From assembly GCF_015694735.1 (NCBI RefSeq), contig NZ_JADQDP010000004.1, positions 1-64,000 on the forward strand: DNA of 64,000 nucleotides, in the 5' to 3' direction. A program made the translations under genes and the position numbers. Of this stretch, positions 30,839-40,022 are shown one piece after another; positions within the stretch are counted from its first letter, which is position 1; each line of letters begins with the position of its first letter. This stretch comes from Hymenobacter properus. GTDB lineage: Bacteria; Bacteroidota; Bacteroidia; Cytophagales; Hymenobacteraceae. The notes below the pieces were generated by a model. That model did not search any database. It was not told the origin of the DNA and worked only from the letters and a program-made list of their open reading frames with translations.

Positions 30839-32140
30839 TTAGCGCAGCAGCGCGCTTCTGTTCTTCAAGGCTTGCACTTTCTCCGCAATTTTCGCCAGCC
30901 CCAGGTTGTGAATGCTGCCCAGGTGCGTGGTTTGAAACGCCCGGTGCGGCACGTAGCTACCATCTTCCACGGCCCGGCCCACCTGCTGGTAAGCATCGCG
31001 AAACGGCACCCCAGCAATAATTAGTTGGTTAATATTTTCAACCGAAAAAATCGGGTCGTATTTCTCCTGTTCAATCACGCCGGGTTTAATCTTGATTTCG
31101 GGCAGCGCAAACAGCAGCATGTCCAGCAAATCGGAGAACTGCATCATGGGCCCAAACAGCAGCTCCTTTAGCAGCTGGAAGTCGCGGTGGTAGCCGCTGG
31201 GCAGGTTGCTGGTAGCCAGAATAATGTCGTTGGGCAACGCCTGCAGGCGGTTGGTATGGCCGCGCACCAGTTCAAACACATCGGGGTTTTTCTTGTGTGG
31301 CATGATGCTGGAGCCCGTCGTGAACTCCTTGGGCAAGGTCACGAAGCCCAAATCCTGGCTGTTGTACATCACCAGGTCATACGCAAGTTTGCCCAGCGTA
31401 CCGGCCGCGCCGGCAATGGCGAAGGCCAGCGTTTTCTCGGTTTTGCCGCGCAGCATTTGGGCCCCCACGCTGCTCACCGCCACGCTGCCAAAACCCATCT
31501 CGCGAGTTGTCATTTCGCGGTCTATCGGGAAGCTGCTGCCAAAGCCCGCGCCCGAGCCCAACGGGTTCTGGTCGGCCACCGTGTGGGCCGCTTCAAACAA
31601 GGCCAAATCCAGCAGCAAATGTTCGGCGTAAGCCGAAAACCACAGCCCAAAACTGCTCGGCATGGCCGCCTGAAAGTGCGTGTAGCCCGGCAGCAAGTCG
31701 TTTTGGTGCGCCTCCGCTTTTTGTAGCAGCACCTCAGTCAGCGCCACCATCCGGGCAGCCGTGCGCTCGGTGTAGTCTTTGATGAACAGCTGAATGGCGG
31801 TCAAAACCTGGTCGTTGCGCGAGCGGGCGGTGTGAATTTTCTTGCCCGCGTCGCCAAACTTTTCGGTTAGGTAATACTCAATCTTGGAATGCACATCCTC
31901 AAATTCTTCACCGATGGTGAAGGTGCCCGCTTCAATTTCAGCAGCCAATTCACTCAGCCCCTGTTGCAGCTGCTGGTTCTCAGCCTCGTTTAGCAACCCC
32001 ACTTTGGCCAGCATGTTGGCTTGGGCCTTGGAAGCCTGCACGTCAAACTTGGCCAGATAAAGGTCCAGTTCCCGGTCGTGTCCCACGGTGAACTGCTCTA
32101 TTTTTTTATCAACGGCAATGCCTTTCTCCCAGATTTTCAT
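30839..32140 (-). CDS. argH: Argininosuccinate lyase
   Basis: 433 residues. Splits argininosuccinate to arginine and fumarate, the last step of arginine synthesis. The superfamily signature GSSIMPHKKNPD is present, together with HTARSRNDQVLTAIQLF and PGYTHFQAAMPSS. It is the last gene of the minus-strand argB-argE-argH set and is 69 bases downstream of argE. Confidence 0.95.
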   Translation of the reverse strand: MKIWEKGIAVDKKIEQFTVGHDRELDLYLAKFDVQASKAQANMLAKVGLLNEAENQQLQQGLSELAAEIEAGTFTIGEEFEDVHSKIEYYLTEKFGDAGKKIHTARSRNDQVLTAIQLFIKDYTERTAARMVALTEVLLQKAEAHQNDLLPGYTHFQAAMPSSFGLWFSAYAEHLLLDLALFEAAHTVADQNPLGSGAGFGSSFPIDREMTTREMGFGSVAVSSVGAQMLRGKTEKTLAFAIAGAAGTLGKLAYDLVMYNSQDLGFVTLPKEFTTGSSIMPHKKNPDVFELVRGHTNRLQALPNDIILATSNLPSGYHRDFQLLKELLFGPMMQFSDLLDMLLFALPEIKIKPGVIEQEKYDPIFSVENINQLIIAGVPFRDAYQQVGRAVEDGSYVPHRAFQTTHLGSIHNLGLAKIAEKVQALKNRSALLR

Positions 32141-32209
32141 AGCGCGAGGTTTCGCAGAGTTAAAATACGTTTCGCAAAGTGCAGTCGTCGTTTGCGCCGC
32201 AGCGTTGCA

Positions 32210-33277
32210 TTAAAGTTGCAAATCTGTCAGCAGCTTAATATAATCCCGAATACCCGCCCGTATTTCGCTTACCAGAATAAATTCATCTGGCGTGTGCGAG
32301 CGGGCGCTTTCTCCTGGACCCATTTTCAGCGTTTCAAACGGCATCATCGATTGGTCCGACAGCGTGGGCGAGCCATAAGTTGTCTTCCCCATTGCAATCC
32401 CTTTACGAATAAGCGGGTGGTTTTCGCTGATGCGTGAAGAATTTAAATGCGTGGAGCGCGGCACAATTTCAGACTGCATTTTCCCGCGCAGGAAATCAAC
32501 AATTCCCTGGTTCTGATACAGTTCATTCGTACGCACGTCAATCACGAATTGGCACCTATCCGGCACTACGTTGTGCTGTGTCCCGGCGCTAATCTGTGTC
32601 ACCGTCGTCTTCACCGGCCCCAGCAGTGGCGACACTTCCGGAAACTGAAAGCTGCGAAGCCACTGAATATCATCCAGAGCCTTATAGAGGGCATTTTCAC
32701 CTTCGTTGCGAGCGGCATGACCGGTTTTGCCGTGCGCAGTGCAGTCGAGTACAATCAGGCCTTTTTCGGCAATGGCCAGGTTCATGCCCGTGGGCTCACC
32801 CACAATGCCTAAGTCAATTTTACCAAATTCCGGCAGTACGCTGCGAATACCATTAGCGCCTGAAATTTCTTCTTCAGCGGTAATAGCACAAATTAAATTA
32901 AATGCGTTAGGCTTGTCTTGCAAATACAGAAACGTCGCCAGCAAGCTCACTGCTGAAGCGCCCGCGTCGTTGCTACCTAGCCCAATTAATTTATCACCTT
33001 CCAGCACCGCTCCAAAAGGGTCGTACACCCAGCCCGCGCCGGCCTTCACCGTGTCGTGATGGGAATTGAGCAGTATCGTAGGCTTGCTGGCATCGAAATC
33101 GTGTGAAACGGCCCATACGTTGTTCTGCTGCCGCTTCGGCCTCACGCCATGTGCCGTCAGAAACTCCTCAATCAGCGTGGCCGTGCCGGCTTCTTCGCGG
33201 GAGAAAGAAGGAGTTTTAATTAGCCGGATTAATAGCTCAACGGCTTCGTCGCTTAACTGAGCTATCAGGTCAGACAT
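32210..33277 (-). CDS. argE: M20 family acyl-ornithine deacetylase (ArgE type)
   Basis: 355 residues. Removes the acyl group from acyl-ornithine or acyl-citrulline, giving free ornithine or citrulline. M20 motifs: NSHHDTVKAGAGW (His and Asp metal ligands), GSNDAGAS, AEEEISGANG (general base Glu), GEPTGMN. In Bacteroidetes this enzyme works on acylated citrulline after the ArgF' step. Its start overlaps the argB stop by 13 bases. Whether the acyl group is acetyl or succinyl cannot be decided from this sequence alone. Confidence 0.9.
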   Translation of the reverse strand: MSDLIAQLSDEAVELLIRLIKTPSFSREEAGTATLIEEFLTAHGVRPKRQQNNVWAVSHDFDASKPTILLNSHHDTVKAGAGWVYDPFGAVLEGDKLIGLGSNDAGASAVSLLATFLYLQDKPNAFNLICAITAEEEISGANGIRSVLPEFGKIDLGIVGEPTGMNLAIAEKGLIVLDCTAHGKTGHAARNEGENALYKALDDIQWLRSFQFPEVSPLLGPVKTTVTQISAGTQHNVVPDRCQFVIDVRTNELYQNQGIVDFLRGKMQSEIVPRSTHLNSSRISENHPLIRKGIAMGKTTYGSPTLSDQSMMPFETLKMGPGESARSHTPDEFILVSEIRAGIRDYIKLLTDLQL

Positions 33278-34050
33278 AACGTGGTTTTGAGTGGGTCGTT
33301 GATGTGCAGCGCGTGCTCAATAATTACTTTCTCAACGCCGAACTGCAAAGCCTCGAATGCATTCTCCAATTTGGGCAGCATTCCATCGGCAATTACCCCG
33401 CTTTCTTTTAGCTCAGCATAATTTGCCAGATTAATTGTAGAGATTACCGAATTTTCATCATTAATATCCGTTAATACTCCACGCTTTTCGAAGCAGAAAT
33501 GCAGTGCTACGGCGTATTGTCTGCTCAACGCCTTCGCTACTGAGGCAGCAATGGTATCGGCGTTGGTATTTAATAACTGGCCCTGACCATCGTGGTTAAT
33601 CGGGCAGAATACCGGCGTCAAGCCCAGCGTCAGAAACTGCTGAATGAGGTTTGTATTCACGCTGGCCTCGCTCAAATCGCCTACAAAACCGTAGTCTATT
33701 TCGCGCACCGGACGCTTCGTAGCTTGAATTACATTACCATCTGCACCACTGAGGCCCAGCGCGTTGACGCCGTGGCTTTGCAGCGCCACCACAATTTGCT
33801 TATTGGTTTTGCCGGCGTAGAACATGGTCACCAAATCCAGCGTGGCCGCGTCGGTAATGCGGCGGCCGTTGACCATCCGGGGCGCAATGCCCAGGCTTTT
33901 CATCATCTCGCTGGCGCCTTTGCCACCGCCGTGCACGAGAATTTTCGGGCCATTTATTTTGGCAAATAGCCGCACGAATTCCATTAAATCGGATTCGTTG
34001 TCAATTATGCCACCGCCAATTTTAAATACGTGTAATTCGGGCTTCATCAC
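33265..34050 (-). CDS. argB: Acetylglutamate kinase-like enzyme
   Basis: 261 residues. Phosphorylates N-acyl-glutamate, the second step of arginine synthesis. Amino-acid kinase motifs HVFKIGGGIID, KILVHGGGKGAS, LSGADGNVIQATKR and LLNTNADTIAASVAKAL are present. First gene of the minus-strand operon, with a short leader of about 40 bases from the promoter at 34096-34126. Confidence 0.93.
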   Translation of the reverse strand: MMKPELHVFKIGGGIIDNESDLMEFVRLFAKINGPKILVHGGGKGASEMMKSLGIAPRMVNGRRITDAATLDLVTMFYAGKTNKQIVVALQSHGVNALGLSGADGNVIQATKRPVREIDYGFVGDLSEASVNTNLIQQFLTLGLTPVFCPINHDGQGQLLNTNADTIAASVAKALSRQYAVALHFCFEKRGVLTDINDENSVISTINLANYAELKESGVIADGMLPKLENAFEALQFGVEKVIIEHALHINDPLKTTLCLT

Positions 34051-34095
34051 GGCTTCACCTGCTGGCGCCTACCCGGGAGCCGGCGGCGCTTCATT

Positions 34096-34126
34096 CAAAA
34101 ATAATGCGGGAACTGTTGTGGGCAAA
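34096..34126 (-). promoter_or_regulatory. Promoter of argB-argE-argH
   Basis: On the minus strand TTTG (34126-34123), a 19-base spacer and TATTTTTG (34103-34096) fit the Bacteroidetes consensus. It overlaps the plus-strand arginine promoter. Confidence 0.6.
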
Positions 34127-34146
34127 AGTAGCGACTTCTACCTTTG
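34116..34146 (+). promoter_or_regulatory. Promoter of the argA-like-argG-argC-argD operon
   Basis: TTG (34116-34118), a 20-base spacer and TACCTTTG (34139-34146) fit the consensus. Transcription would start near 34153 and leave a leader of about 320 bases before ATG 34471. It shares 34116-34126 with the divergent promoter. Confidence 0.6.
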
Positions 34147-34210
34147 CGGCAGAATTGAACCTCTTGGTTCGCGGCTTCGTTAGAGCGCCGAATCGACTTT
34201 GATTTTCACC

Positions 34211-34312
34211 ATGCCCCTCCTCGTTTCCACGTCTTTAATGCCTGCTCCGGCCTTCGAACCGGTGGTGGCTGACGTGCGCGAAATGACGTGCGCCCTGGTG
34301 CGACGACCCTAG
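34211..34312 (+). CDS. Possible 33-residue leader peptide with tandem Arg codons
   Basis: ATG 34211 opens a 33-codon frame ending ...TCALVRRP. The two adjacent arginines are both CGA, next to the last sense codon. The frame lies in the long leader of the arginine operon, and short hairpins follow it (for example GGCT/AGCC and a CATCCG/CGGATG pair). This is the layout of an attenuator, but only two consecutive Arg codons and no strong terminator make the case weak. Confidence 0.3.
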   Translation: MPLLVSTSLMPAPAFEPVVADVREMTCALVRRP

Positions 34313-34470
34313 CGGCTTCAGCAGCCGCATGTTGGCCCCTTGGCCAGCCCTTTGAGCCGGGCCAGTATCCGCTCAACTTACAGACAGGTTTGGGCTTTTT
34401 CCCCCAACATCCGTACACAGCGGATGGGCAGAAGCCGCGTATCTATCCCTAAGTTCTTTCTAACTCAACA

Positions 34471-35103
34471 ATGACAATTCGGGTTGCAACGGAGGCGGAC
34501 GCACAGTACGCTGAACAATTATGCCAATGGTACATCGAGTCGGCCAAAACGCGTGGCACCGGCATCGCCAAGCGCGAGCCCGACTACGTGGCTAAAAAGA
34601 TGGCCAGCGGCGACGCCATCATCGCCTTCGTAGACGATGAACTGGCCGGCTTTTGCTACATCGAAACCTTTGACGACAAGACTTTTGTGGTCAACTCAGG
34701 CCTGATTGTAAACGCCGAAATCCGCAAGGGCGGCGTGGGCCGGGCCATCAAGCAAGCGGTGTTTGAACTTTCGCGCACCAAGTACCCGCAGGCCAAGATT
34801 TTCGGCATCACGACCAGCTTGGCCGTGATGAAAATCAACACCGACCTCGGCTACGAGCCCGTCACTTTCTCGGAGCTCACCACCAGCGAGGACTTCTGGA
34901 AAGGCTGTAAAAGCTGCAAAAACTACGGCATCCTGATGGAGAACGAGCGCAAGATGTGCCTCTGCACCGGCATGCTCTATGATACGCCCGAGAAGCAGCT
35001 CGTGCAGGTGCAAGTGCCCGACTTTGCCAGCCACATCACACCCCCGCTGCCCATCGGCACCGACCCCGCCCCTACTCCTTCTGAAACCGATTCTGCACAG
35101 TAA
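34471..35103 (+). CDS. argA: GNAT N-acyltransferase, probable N-acylglutamate synthase (Bacteroidetes ArgA type)
   Basis: 210 residues. The GNAT fold is clear: IRVATEADAQYAEQLCQWYI, ELAGFCYIETFDDKTF, GLIVNAEIRKGGVGRAIKQA (acyl-CoA binding loop). A C-terminal Cys cluster CKSCKNYGIL...MCLCTGM is unusual. It is the first gene of the arginine operon, two bases before argG, so it probably makes N-acetyl- or N-succinylglutamate. It is unrelated to ArgJ and lacks the kinase-like domain of proteobacterial ArgA. Confidence 0.8.
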   Translation: MTIRVATEADAQYAEQLCQWYIESAKTRGTGIAKREPDYVAKKMASGDAIIAFVDDELAGFCYIETFDDKTFVVNSGLIVNAEIRKGGVGRAIKQAVFELSRTKYPQAKIFGITTSLAVMKINTDLGYEPVTFSELTTSEDFWKGCKSCKNYGILMENERKMCLCTGMLYDTPEKQLVQVQVPDFASHITPPLPIGTDPAPTPSETDSAQ

Positions 35104-35105
35104 TA

Positions 35106-36296
35106 ATGAAGAAAAAAGCCATTCTCGCCTATAGCGGCGGCCTCGACACCTCGTTCTGCGCCGTGTACTTGTCGCGCGAGCTTGATTTAGAAGTTCACAC
35201 CGTCATTGTCAACTCGGGCGGGTTCACGGCCGAGGAGCTGGCCGCCATCGAGAAGCGCGCCTACGAGCTGGGCTCGGTGAAGCATGAGGTGATTGACGTG
35301 ACCACCCGCTTCTATCAGGATTGCCTGCGCTACCTGCTGTTTGGCAATGTATTGAAAAACGACACCTACCCGCTGAGCGTGAGCGCCGAGCGCATGTTTC
35401 AGTCGCTTGCCATTGCCGAATATGCCCGCGCCAACGAGGCCGACTACATTGTGCACGGCAGCACCGGCGCCGGCAACGACCAGGTGCGCTTCGACGTGGC
35501 TTTTGCGGTGATTGCACCGAAAACGGAAATCCTCACTCCCATCCGCGACCTGAAACTGTCGCGCCAGGCCGAGATTGAATACCTGCAGAAACAGGGCTTC
35601 GAAATGAGCTGGGAAAAGGCGAAATACTCCATTAATAAAGGCATCTGGGGCACCAGCGTGGGCGGCGTCGAAACGCTGACTTCGCACGAGGCCCTACCCG
35701 AAAGCGCTTATCCCTCGCAATTGCAGCGGCAGGATTCGGAGCGTGTGGAAATCACCTTTGAAAAAGGCGAGCCCGTGGCGCTGAACGGCGAGACGCTGGA
35801 GCCCGTCGCCCTGATTCAGAAGCTGAACGAGCTGGGCGCGGCCTTTGCCGTAGGCCGCGACATTCACGTGGGCGATACCATTTTAGGCATCAAGGGCCGG
35901 GTGGGTTTTGAGGCGCCCGCGCCGCTCATCCTCATCAAGGCGCACCACCTGCTGGAGAAGCACACCAGCACCCGCTGGCAGCTGCTACACAAAGACTACA
36001 TCGCCAACTGGTACGGCACGCTGCTGCACGAGGCGCAGTACCTCGACCCGGTGATGCGCGACATGGAAGCCTTCCTCACGTCGTCGCAAAACCACGTGTC
36101 GGGCAAGGTGTTCGTGCAGCTCAAGCCTTACCAGTTCGACTTGCTCGGCGTAGAATCGAAGTACGACATGATGCAATCGAAAGTGGCTACCTACGGCGAG
36201 GAAAACAACGCCTGGGACTCGCGCGACGCGAAAGGTTTCATCAAGATTTTCGGCAACCAGCTGAAAATTAGCGCCAGCCTGCACGATGAAAATTAA
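35106..36296 (+). CDS. argG: Argininosuccinate synthase
   Basis: 396 residues. Joins citrulline and aspartate with ATP to form argininosuccinate. The ATP pyrophosphatase loop ILAYSGGLDTSFCAVYL and the motif IVHGSTGAGNDQVRFD are diagnostic. Two bases after the acyltransferase stop, and 11 bases overlap with argC, so translation is probably coupled. Confidence 0.95.
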   Translation: MKKKAILAYSGGLDTSFCAVYLSRELDLEVHTVIVNSGGFTAEELAAIEKRAYELGSVKHEVIDVTTRFYQDCLRYLLFGNVLKNDTYPLSVSAERMFQSLAIAEYARANEADYIVHGSTGAGNDQVRFDVAFAVIAPKTEILTPIRDLKLSRQAEIEYLQKQGFEMSWEKAKYSINKGIWGTSVGGVETLTSHEALPESAYPSQLQRQDSERVEITFEKGEPVALNGETLEPVALIQKLNELGAAFAVGRDIHVGDTILGIKGRVGFEAPAPLILIKAHHLLEKHTSTRWQLLHKDYIANWYGTLLHEAQYLDPVMRDMEAFLTSSQNHVSGKVFVQLKPYQFDLLGVESKYDMMQSKVATYGEENNAWDSRDAKGFIKIFGNQLKISASLHDEN

Positions 36297-37266
36297 GGCC
36301 GGCATCGTGGGCGGCGCCGGCTACACGGCCGGCGAGCTCATCCGCATTCTGCTGCACCACGAGTTCGTGGAGTTGGGCGGCATCGTCAGCTCCTCGAACG
36401 CGGGCAACCCCGTGTACCAGGTGCACGACGACTTGGTGGGCGAAACCGATTTGGTTTTCGCCTCCGAACTGGCCGGGGATGAGGACGTGGTGTTTCTGTG
36501 CCTGGGCCACGGCAATTCCAAGGCGTGGCTGCACAAAAACGCCCTGCCCGAAACCACGCACGTCATCGACCTGAGCAACGACTTCCGCCTGCATGCGGAC
36601 GCCGAGTTTGAAGGCCGCGAGTTTGTGTACGGCCTGCCGGAGCTGAATAAATCCCTCATCCAGCAAGCCCAGAGCATTGCCAACCCAGGCTGCTTCGCCA
36701 CGGCCATTCAGCTGGCGCTGCTGCCGCTGGCCCAGGCCGGCCGCCTAACCCACGACATCCACGTGTCGGCCATCACCGGCTCCACCGGCGCGGGGCAAAG
36801 CCTGTCTGAAACGGTACATTTCTCGTGGCGCACAAACAACGTGTCCATCTATAAGCCCTTCACGCACCAGCACCTCGGCGAAATCGGCGAGAGCCTGGCG
36901 CAGCTGCAGCCGCAGTCCGATGCCGAGATGCACTTCATCCCCTACCGCGGCAATTTCTCGCGAGGCATTTTCGCCAGCGTCTACACGCCGTCGGAGTTGA
37001 CGCAGGACGAGGCGCGGGCGCTGTACCGGCAGTTTTACGCCGACGCGCCATTCACCACGGTTTCGGACAAGGAAATTCACCTCAAGCAGGTAGTAAATAC
37101 CAACAAATGCCTGCTCCACGTGCAGAAGCAGGGCAAGCAGCTATTAATTACCTCGGCGATTGATAACCTGGTGAAAGGCGCCTCGGGCCAGGCAGTGCAG
37201 AATATGAACTTGATTTTTGGCTTGCCGGAAACGACAGGCCTTAACCTCAAATCGGTGCTTTTCTAA
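36286..37266 (+). CDS. argC: N-acetyl-gamma-glutamyl-phosphate reductase-like enzyme
   Basis: 326 residues. Reduces acyl-glutamyl phosphate to the semialdehyde with NADPH. GIVGGAGYTAGELIRILLHH is the nucleotide-binding start, and NPGCFATAIQLALLPL carries the catalytic cysteine. ITGSTGAGQSLSE and HFIPYRGNFSRGI complete the family pattern. The TAATGG junction overlaps the start of argD. Confidence 0.94.
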   Translation: MKIKAGIVGGAGYTAGELIRILLHHEFVELGGIVSSSNAGNPVYQVHDDLVGETDLVFASELAGDEDVVFLCLGHGNSKAWLHKNALPETTHVIDLSNDFRLHADAEFEGREFVYGLPELNKSLIQQAQSIANPGCFATAIQLALLPLAQAGRLTHDIHVSAITGSTGAGQSLSETVHFSWRTNNVSIYKPFTHQHLGEIGESLAQLQPQSDAEMHFIPYRGNFSRGIFASVYTPSELTQDEARALYRQFYADAPFTTVSDKEIHLKQVVNTNKCLLHVQKQGKQLLITSAIDNLVKGASGQAVQNMNLIFGLPETTGLNLKSVLF

Positions 37267-38429
37267 TGGAGCTTTTCAACGTTTATCCCCTCGTCAACAT
37301 CACGCCCGTGAAGGCGCTGGGCGCCAAGCTGTGGGACGATAAGGGCCAGGAATACCTGGATTTCTACGGCGGCCACGCCGTTATTTCCATCGGCCACAGC
37401 CACCCGCACTACGTGCAGCGCCTCACCGAGCAGCTGCAAAACATCGGCTTCTACTCTAACTCGGTGCAGATTCCGATTCAGGCGCAGCTGGCACACAAGT
37501 TGGGCAAGGTGTCGGGCTACGACGACTACGCGCTGTTTCTGTGCAACTCGGGCGCCGAGGCCAATGAGAACGCGCTGAAGCTGGCCTCTTTCCACACCGG
37601 CAAAACGCGGGTGGTGGCGTTCAAAGGCGCGTTTCACGGCCGCACGAGCGGCGCGGTGGCGGCTACGGACAACCCCAAAATCGTGGCGCCCTTCAACGCG
37701 AACCACGCCATCAGCTTCCTGGAATACGACCTGGCGGCGGTGGAGGCCGTGCTGCAAGGCGGCGACGTGTGCGCCGCCATCATCGAGCCCATCCAGGGCG
37801 TGGGCGGCATTATCATGCCCTCGGATGCTTTCCTGCAAGGGCTGGCGGCGCTGTGCCAGCAGTACGGCGCGCTGCTAATTGCCGACGAGGTGCAGAGCGG
37901 CTACGGCCGCAGCGGCAGGTTTTTCGCCCACCAGCACGCCGGCATCCGGCCCGATATCATTTCGGTGGCCAAGGGCATGGGCAACGGCTTCCCCATCGGC
38001 GGCATCCTGATTGCGCCCCATCTGAAGGCTTCCTACGGCCTGCTGGGCACCACCTTCGGCGGCAACCACCTGGCCTGTGCCGCTGCTTTGGCTGTGCTCG
38101 AAGTCATCGAAGACGAAAACCTGCTCACCCACGCCGCCGAAATGGGCGACTACTTGCGCCGCGAGCTACTGGCCCACGCCGGTGCCGAAGAAATTCGGGG
38201 TCGCGGCCTGATGGTGGGCATCAAGTACGATTTCCCCATCAAGGACGTGCGCGACCAGCTTTTGAGCGACTACCACATCTTCGTGGGCAACGCCTCCGAC
38301 CCCACTGTGCTACGATTATTGCCACCACTGAACATCACAAAGGCCGAAGTTGACCTATTTTTGCAGGCGCTGTACGCGCTGACGGCGAAAGCGGTAGAAA
38401 CCATACCGCAAGCCTCGGCGCTCGATTAA
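37266..38429 (+). CDS. argD: Acylornithine aminotransferase
   Basis: 387 residues, class III PLP aminotransferase. Transfers an amino group from glutamate to acyl-glutamate semialdehyde. The N-terminus VNITPVKALGAKLWDDKGQE, LFLCNSGAEANENALKLA, LLIADEVQSGYGRSG and the PLP lysine in ISVAKGMGNGFPIGG are clear. ATG overlaps the argC stop codon. Confidence 0.94.
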   Translation: MELFNVYPLVNITPVKALGAKLWDDKGQEYLDFYGGHAVISIGHSHPHYVQRLTEQLQNIGFYSNSVQIPIQAQLAHKLGKVSGYDDYALFLCNSGAEANENALKLASFHTGKTRVVAFKGAFHGRTSGAVAATDNPKIVAPFNANHAISFLEYDLAAVEAVLQGGDVCAAIIEPIQGVGGIIMPSDAFLQGLAALCQQYGALLIADEVQSGYGRSGRFFAHQHAGIRPDIISVAKGMGNGFPIGGILIAPHLKASYGLLGTTFGGNHLACAAALAVLEVIEDENLLTHAAEMGDYLRRELLAHAGAEEIRGRGLMVGIKYDFPIKDVRDQLLSDYHIFVGNASDPTVLRLLPPLNITKAEVDLFLQALYALTAKAVETIPQASALD

Positions 38430-38492
38430 GTCATCTGCGACGGTGGCGCCTGCTTGCGGCTCCCCGTCGGATTTGATGTAAAAGCCCGCGCG

Positions 38493-38786
38493 ATGAAAGC
38501 TTCCACCGTTGCCGTTGTTGCTTGCTGCTGCCTCTCGGTGGGTTACGGGATTTATCTAAAAAGCTACGACACCTTTTCCCGCCTCATCGAGGCTGAGAAA
38601 GGTATGTCGCGCCAGCAGGTCATCGCGGCCATGCAGCAGCCCGACTCCACTTATTGGGAAAAGTCGAAAAACGATTCGCTGCTAGTCATGATGTATGAGA
38701 TAGAGAATTCCGACGGCAAGCGGCTGCTGCTCAAGCTGCGCCACGACACCGTGCGGTCTGTAAAATTTAATCGCAAACCCATATAG
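38493..38786 (+). CDS. Small secreted or membrane-anchored protein, SmpA/BamE-like motif
   Basis: 97 residues from ATG 38493. The N-terminus MKASTVAVVACCCLSVGYG is a signal or anchor. EKGMSRQQVIAAMQQPDSTY resembles the GMSxxQVxxxxGxP motif of SmpA/OmlA domains, followed by a beta-rich end. It sits between argD and carA and interrupts an otherwise biosynthetic operon. Function unknown. Confidence 0.6.
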   Translation: MKASTVAVVACCCLSVGYGIYLKSYDTFSRLIEAEKGMSRQQVIAAMQQPDSTYWEKSKNDSLLVMMYEIENSDGKRLLLKLRHDTVRSVKFNRKPI

Positions 38787-38827
38787 GCGCTCCTGCCATC
38801 ATCCGTTTTTCAACCTTAAAGAAGACA

Positions 38828-39916
38828 TTGGAAAATACGAAACCGGTAAAGCTGGTCCTCGAAGACGGCACCGAAATTCAAGGCCAATCGTTCGGCGCCT
38901 ACACCTCGGTGGCGGGCGAAGTGGTGTTTAGCACGGCCATGACTGGCTACCCCGAAAACCTGACCGACCCGTCCTTCGCCGGCCAGATTCTGGTGCTCAC
39001 CTACCCCATGGTGGGTAATTACGGCGTGCCCGGCGAGGAATTGTACGAGTCGATTTCCAAGATTTTCGAGTCGGACAAAATTCACATTGCCGGCCTCGTG
39101 GTCAATTACTACTCCGAGGAGCACAGCCACTGGGCCGCCGCTAAAAGCCTCGGCGACTGGCTCAAGGAGTACAACATCCCCGGCATTTTCGGCGTCGACA
39201 CCCGCCTGCTCACCAAGAAGCTGCGCGAAAAGGGCGCCATGCTGGGCAAAATCGTGGCCGAGGAGGACGTGCCCCTGCACGACCCCAACCTCGACAACCT
39301 GGTGGCGCAGGTGAGCCCGGCCGGCGTGCGGCACTACGGCCACGGGCAGCACAAAATCGTGCTGGTGGACTGCGGCACCAAAACCAACATCATCCGCTGC
39401 TTCCTGGAGCGCGACGTGGAGCTGATTCGGGTGCCCTGGGATTACGATTTCACGACCCTCGACTACGACGGCCTGTTCCTGAGCAACGGCCCCGGCGACC
39501 CCAAAATGTGCGCCCCCACCATCCAGAACCTGCACAAAGCCTTGCAGCAGGACAAGCCGATTTTTGGCATCTGCCTGGGCAGCCAGCTCATGGGTCTGGC
39601 CGCGGGCGGCGACACCTTCAAGCTGAAATACGGCCACCGCAGCCACAATCAGCCCGTGAAGCTCACCGGCACCCAGCACTGCTACATCACCAGCCAAAAC
39701 CACGGCTTTGCAGTAGACACCGCTACGCTTCCCGCCGAGTGGGAAATGCTCTTTGAAAATTTGAACGACGGCACCTGCGAAGGCATCAAGCACAAGACCA
39801 AGCCGTTCTTTTCCACCCAGTTTCACCCCGAAGCCGCCGGCGGACCAGAAGACACCGAATACCTATTTGATGATTTTTTGAAAGCGGTCGAAGAATACAA
39901 GACCACCGCAAACTAG
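38828..39916 (+). CDS. carA: Carbamoyl-phosphate synthase small subunit
   Basis: 362 residues from a TTG start (no ATG is available upstream and the N-terminus KLVLEDGTEIQGQSFG aligns well). The glutaminase domain has FGICLGSQLMGLA with the nucleophile Cys, and FHPEAAGG with the His and Glu. It feeds ammonia to CarB for carbamoyl phosphate, used by ArgF' and pyrimidine synthesis. Confidence 0.95.
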   Translation: MENTKPVKLVLEDGTEIQGQSFGAYTSVAGEVVFSTAMTGYPENLTDPSFAGQILVLTYPMVGNYGVPGEELYESISKIFESDKIHIAGLVVNYYSEEHSHWAAAKSLGDWLKEYNIPGIFGVDTRLLTKKLREKGAMLGKIVAEEDVPLHDPNLDNLVAQVSPAGVRHYGHGQHKIVLVDCGTKTNIIRCFLERDVELIRVPWDYDFTTLDYDGLFLSNGPGDPKMCAPTIQNLHKALQQDKPIFGICLGSQLMGLAAGGDTFKLKYGHRSHNQPVKLTGTQHCYITSQNHGFAVDTATLPAEWEMLFENLNDGTCEGIKHKTKPFFSTQFHPEAAGGPEDTEYLFDDFLKAVEEYKTTAN

Positions 39917-39920
39917 ACCG

Positions 39921-39965
39921 GAAAGCTAGTTTTCTTCCTTAAAGAGAGGCGGAAAACTAGCTTTC
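39921..39965 (+). terminator. 14-bp hairpin between carA and carB
   Basis: GAAAGCTAGTTTTC and GAAAACTAGCTTTC pair perfectly around a 17-base loop, followed by TAATTT. It may end or attenuate transcription between the subunits. Confidence 0.55.
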
Positions 39966-40022
39966 TAATTTAAGTCAAGCTTTAATATTAAAATTCAGTC
40001 CCTCCTCGGGTTGAGGCGCAAG

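Noticed and set aside
34206..34418. Minus-strand frame in the arginine leader
   Set aside because: It opposes the operon leader and has no promoter or relatives I can recognise.
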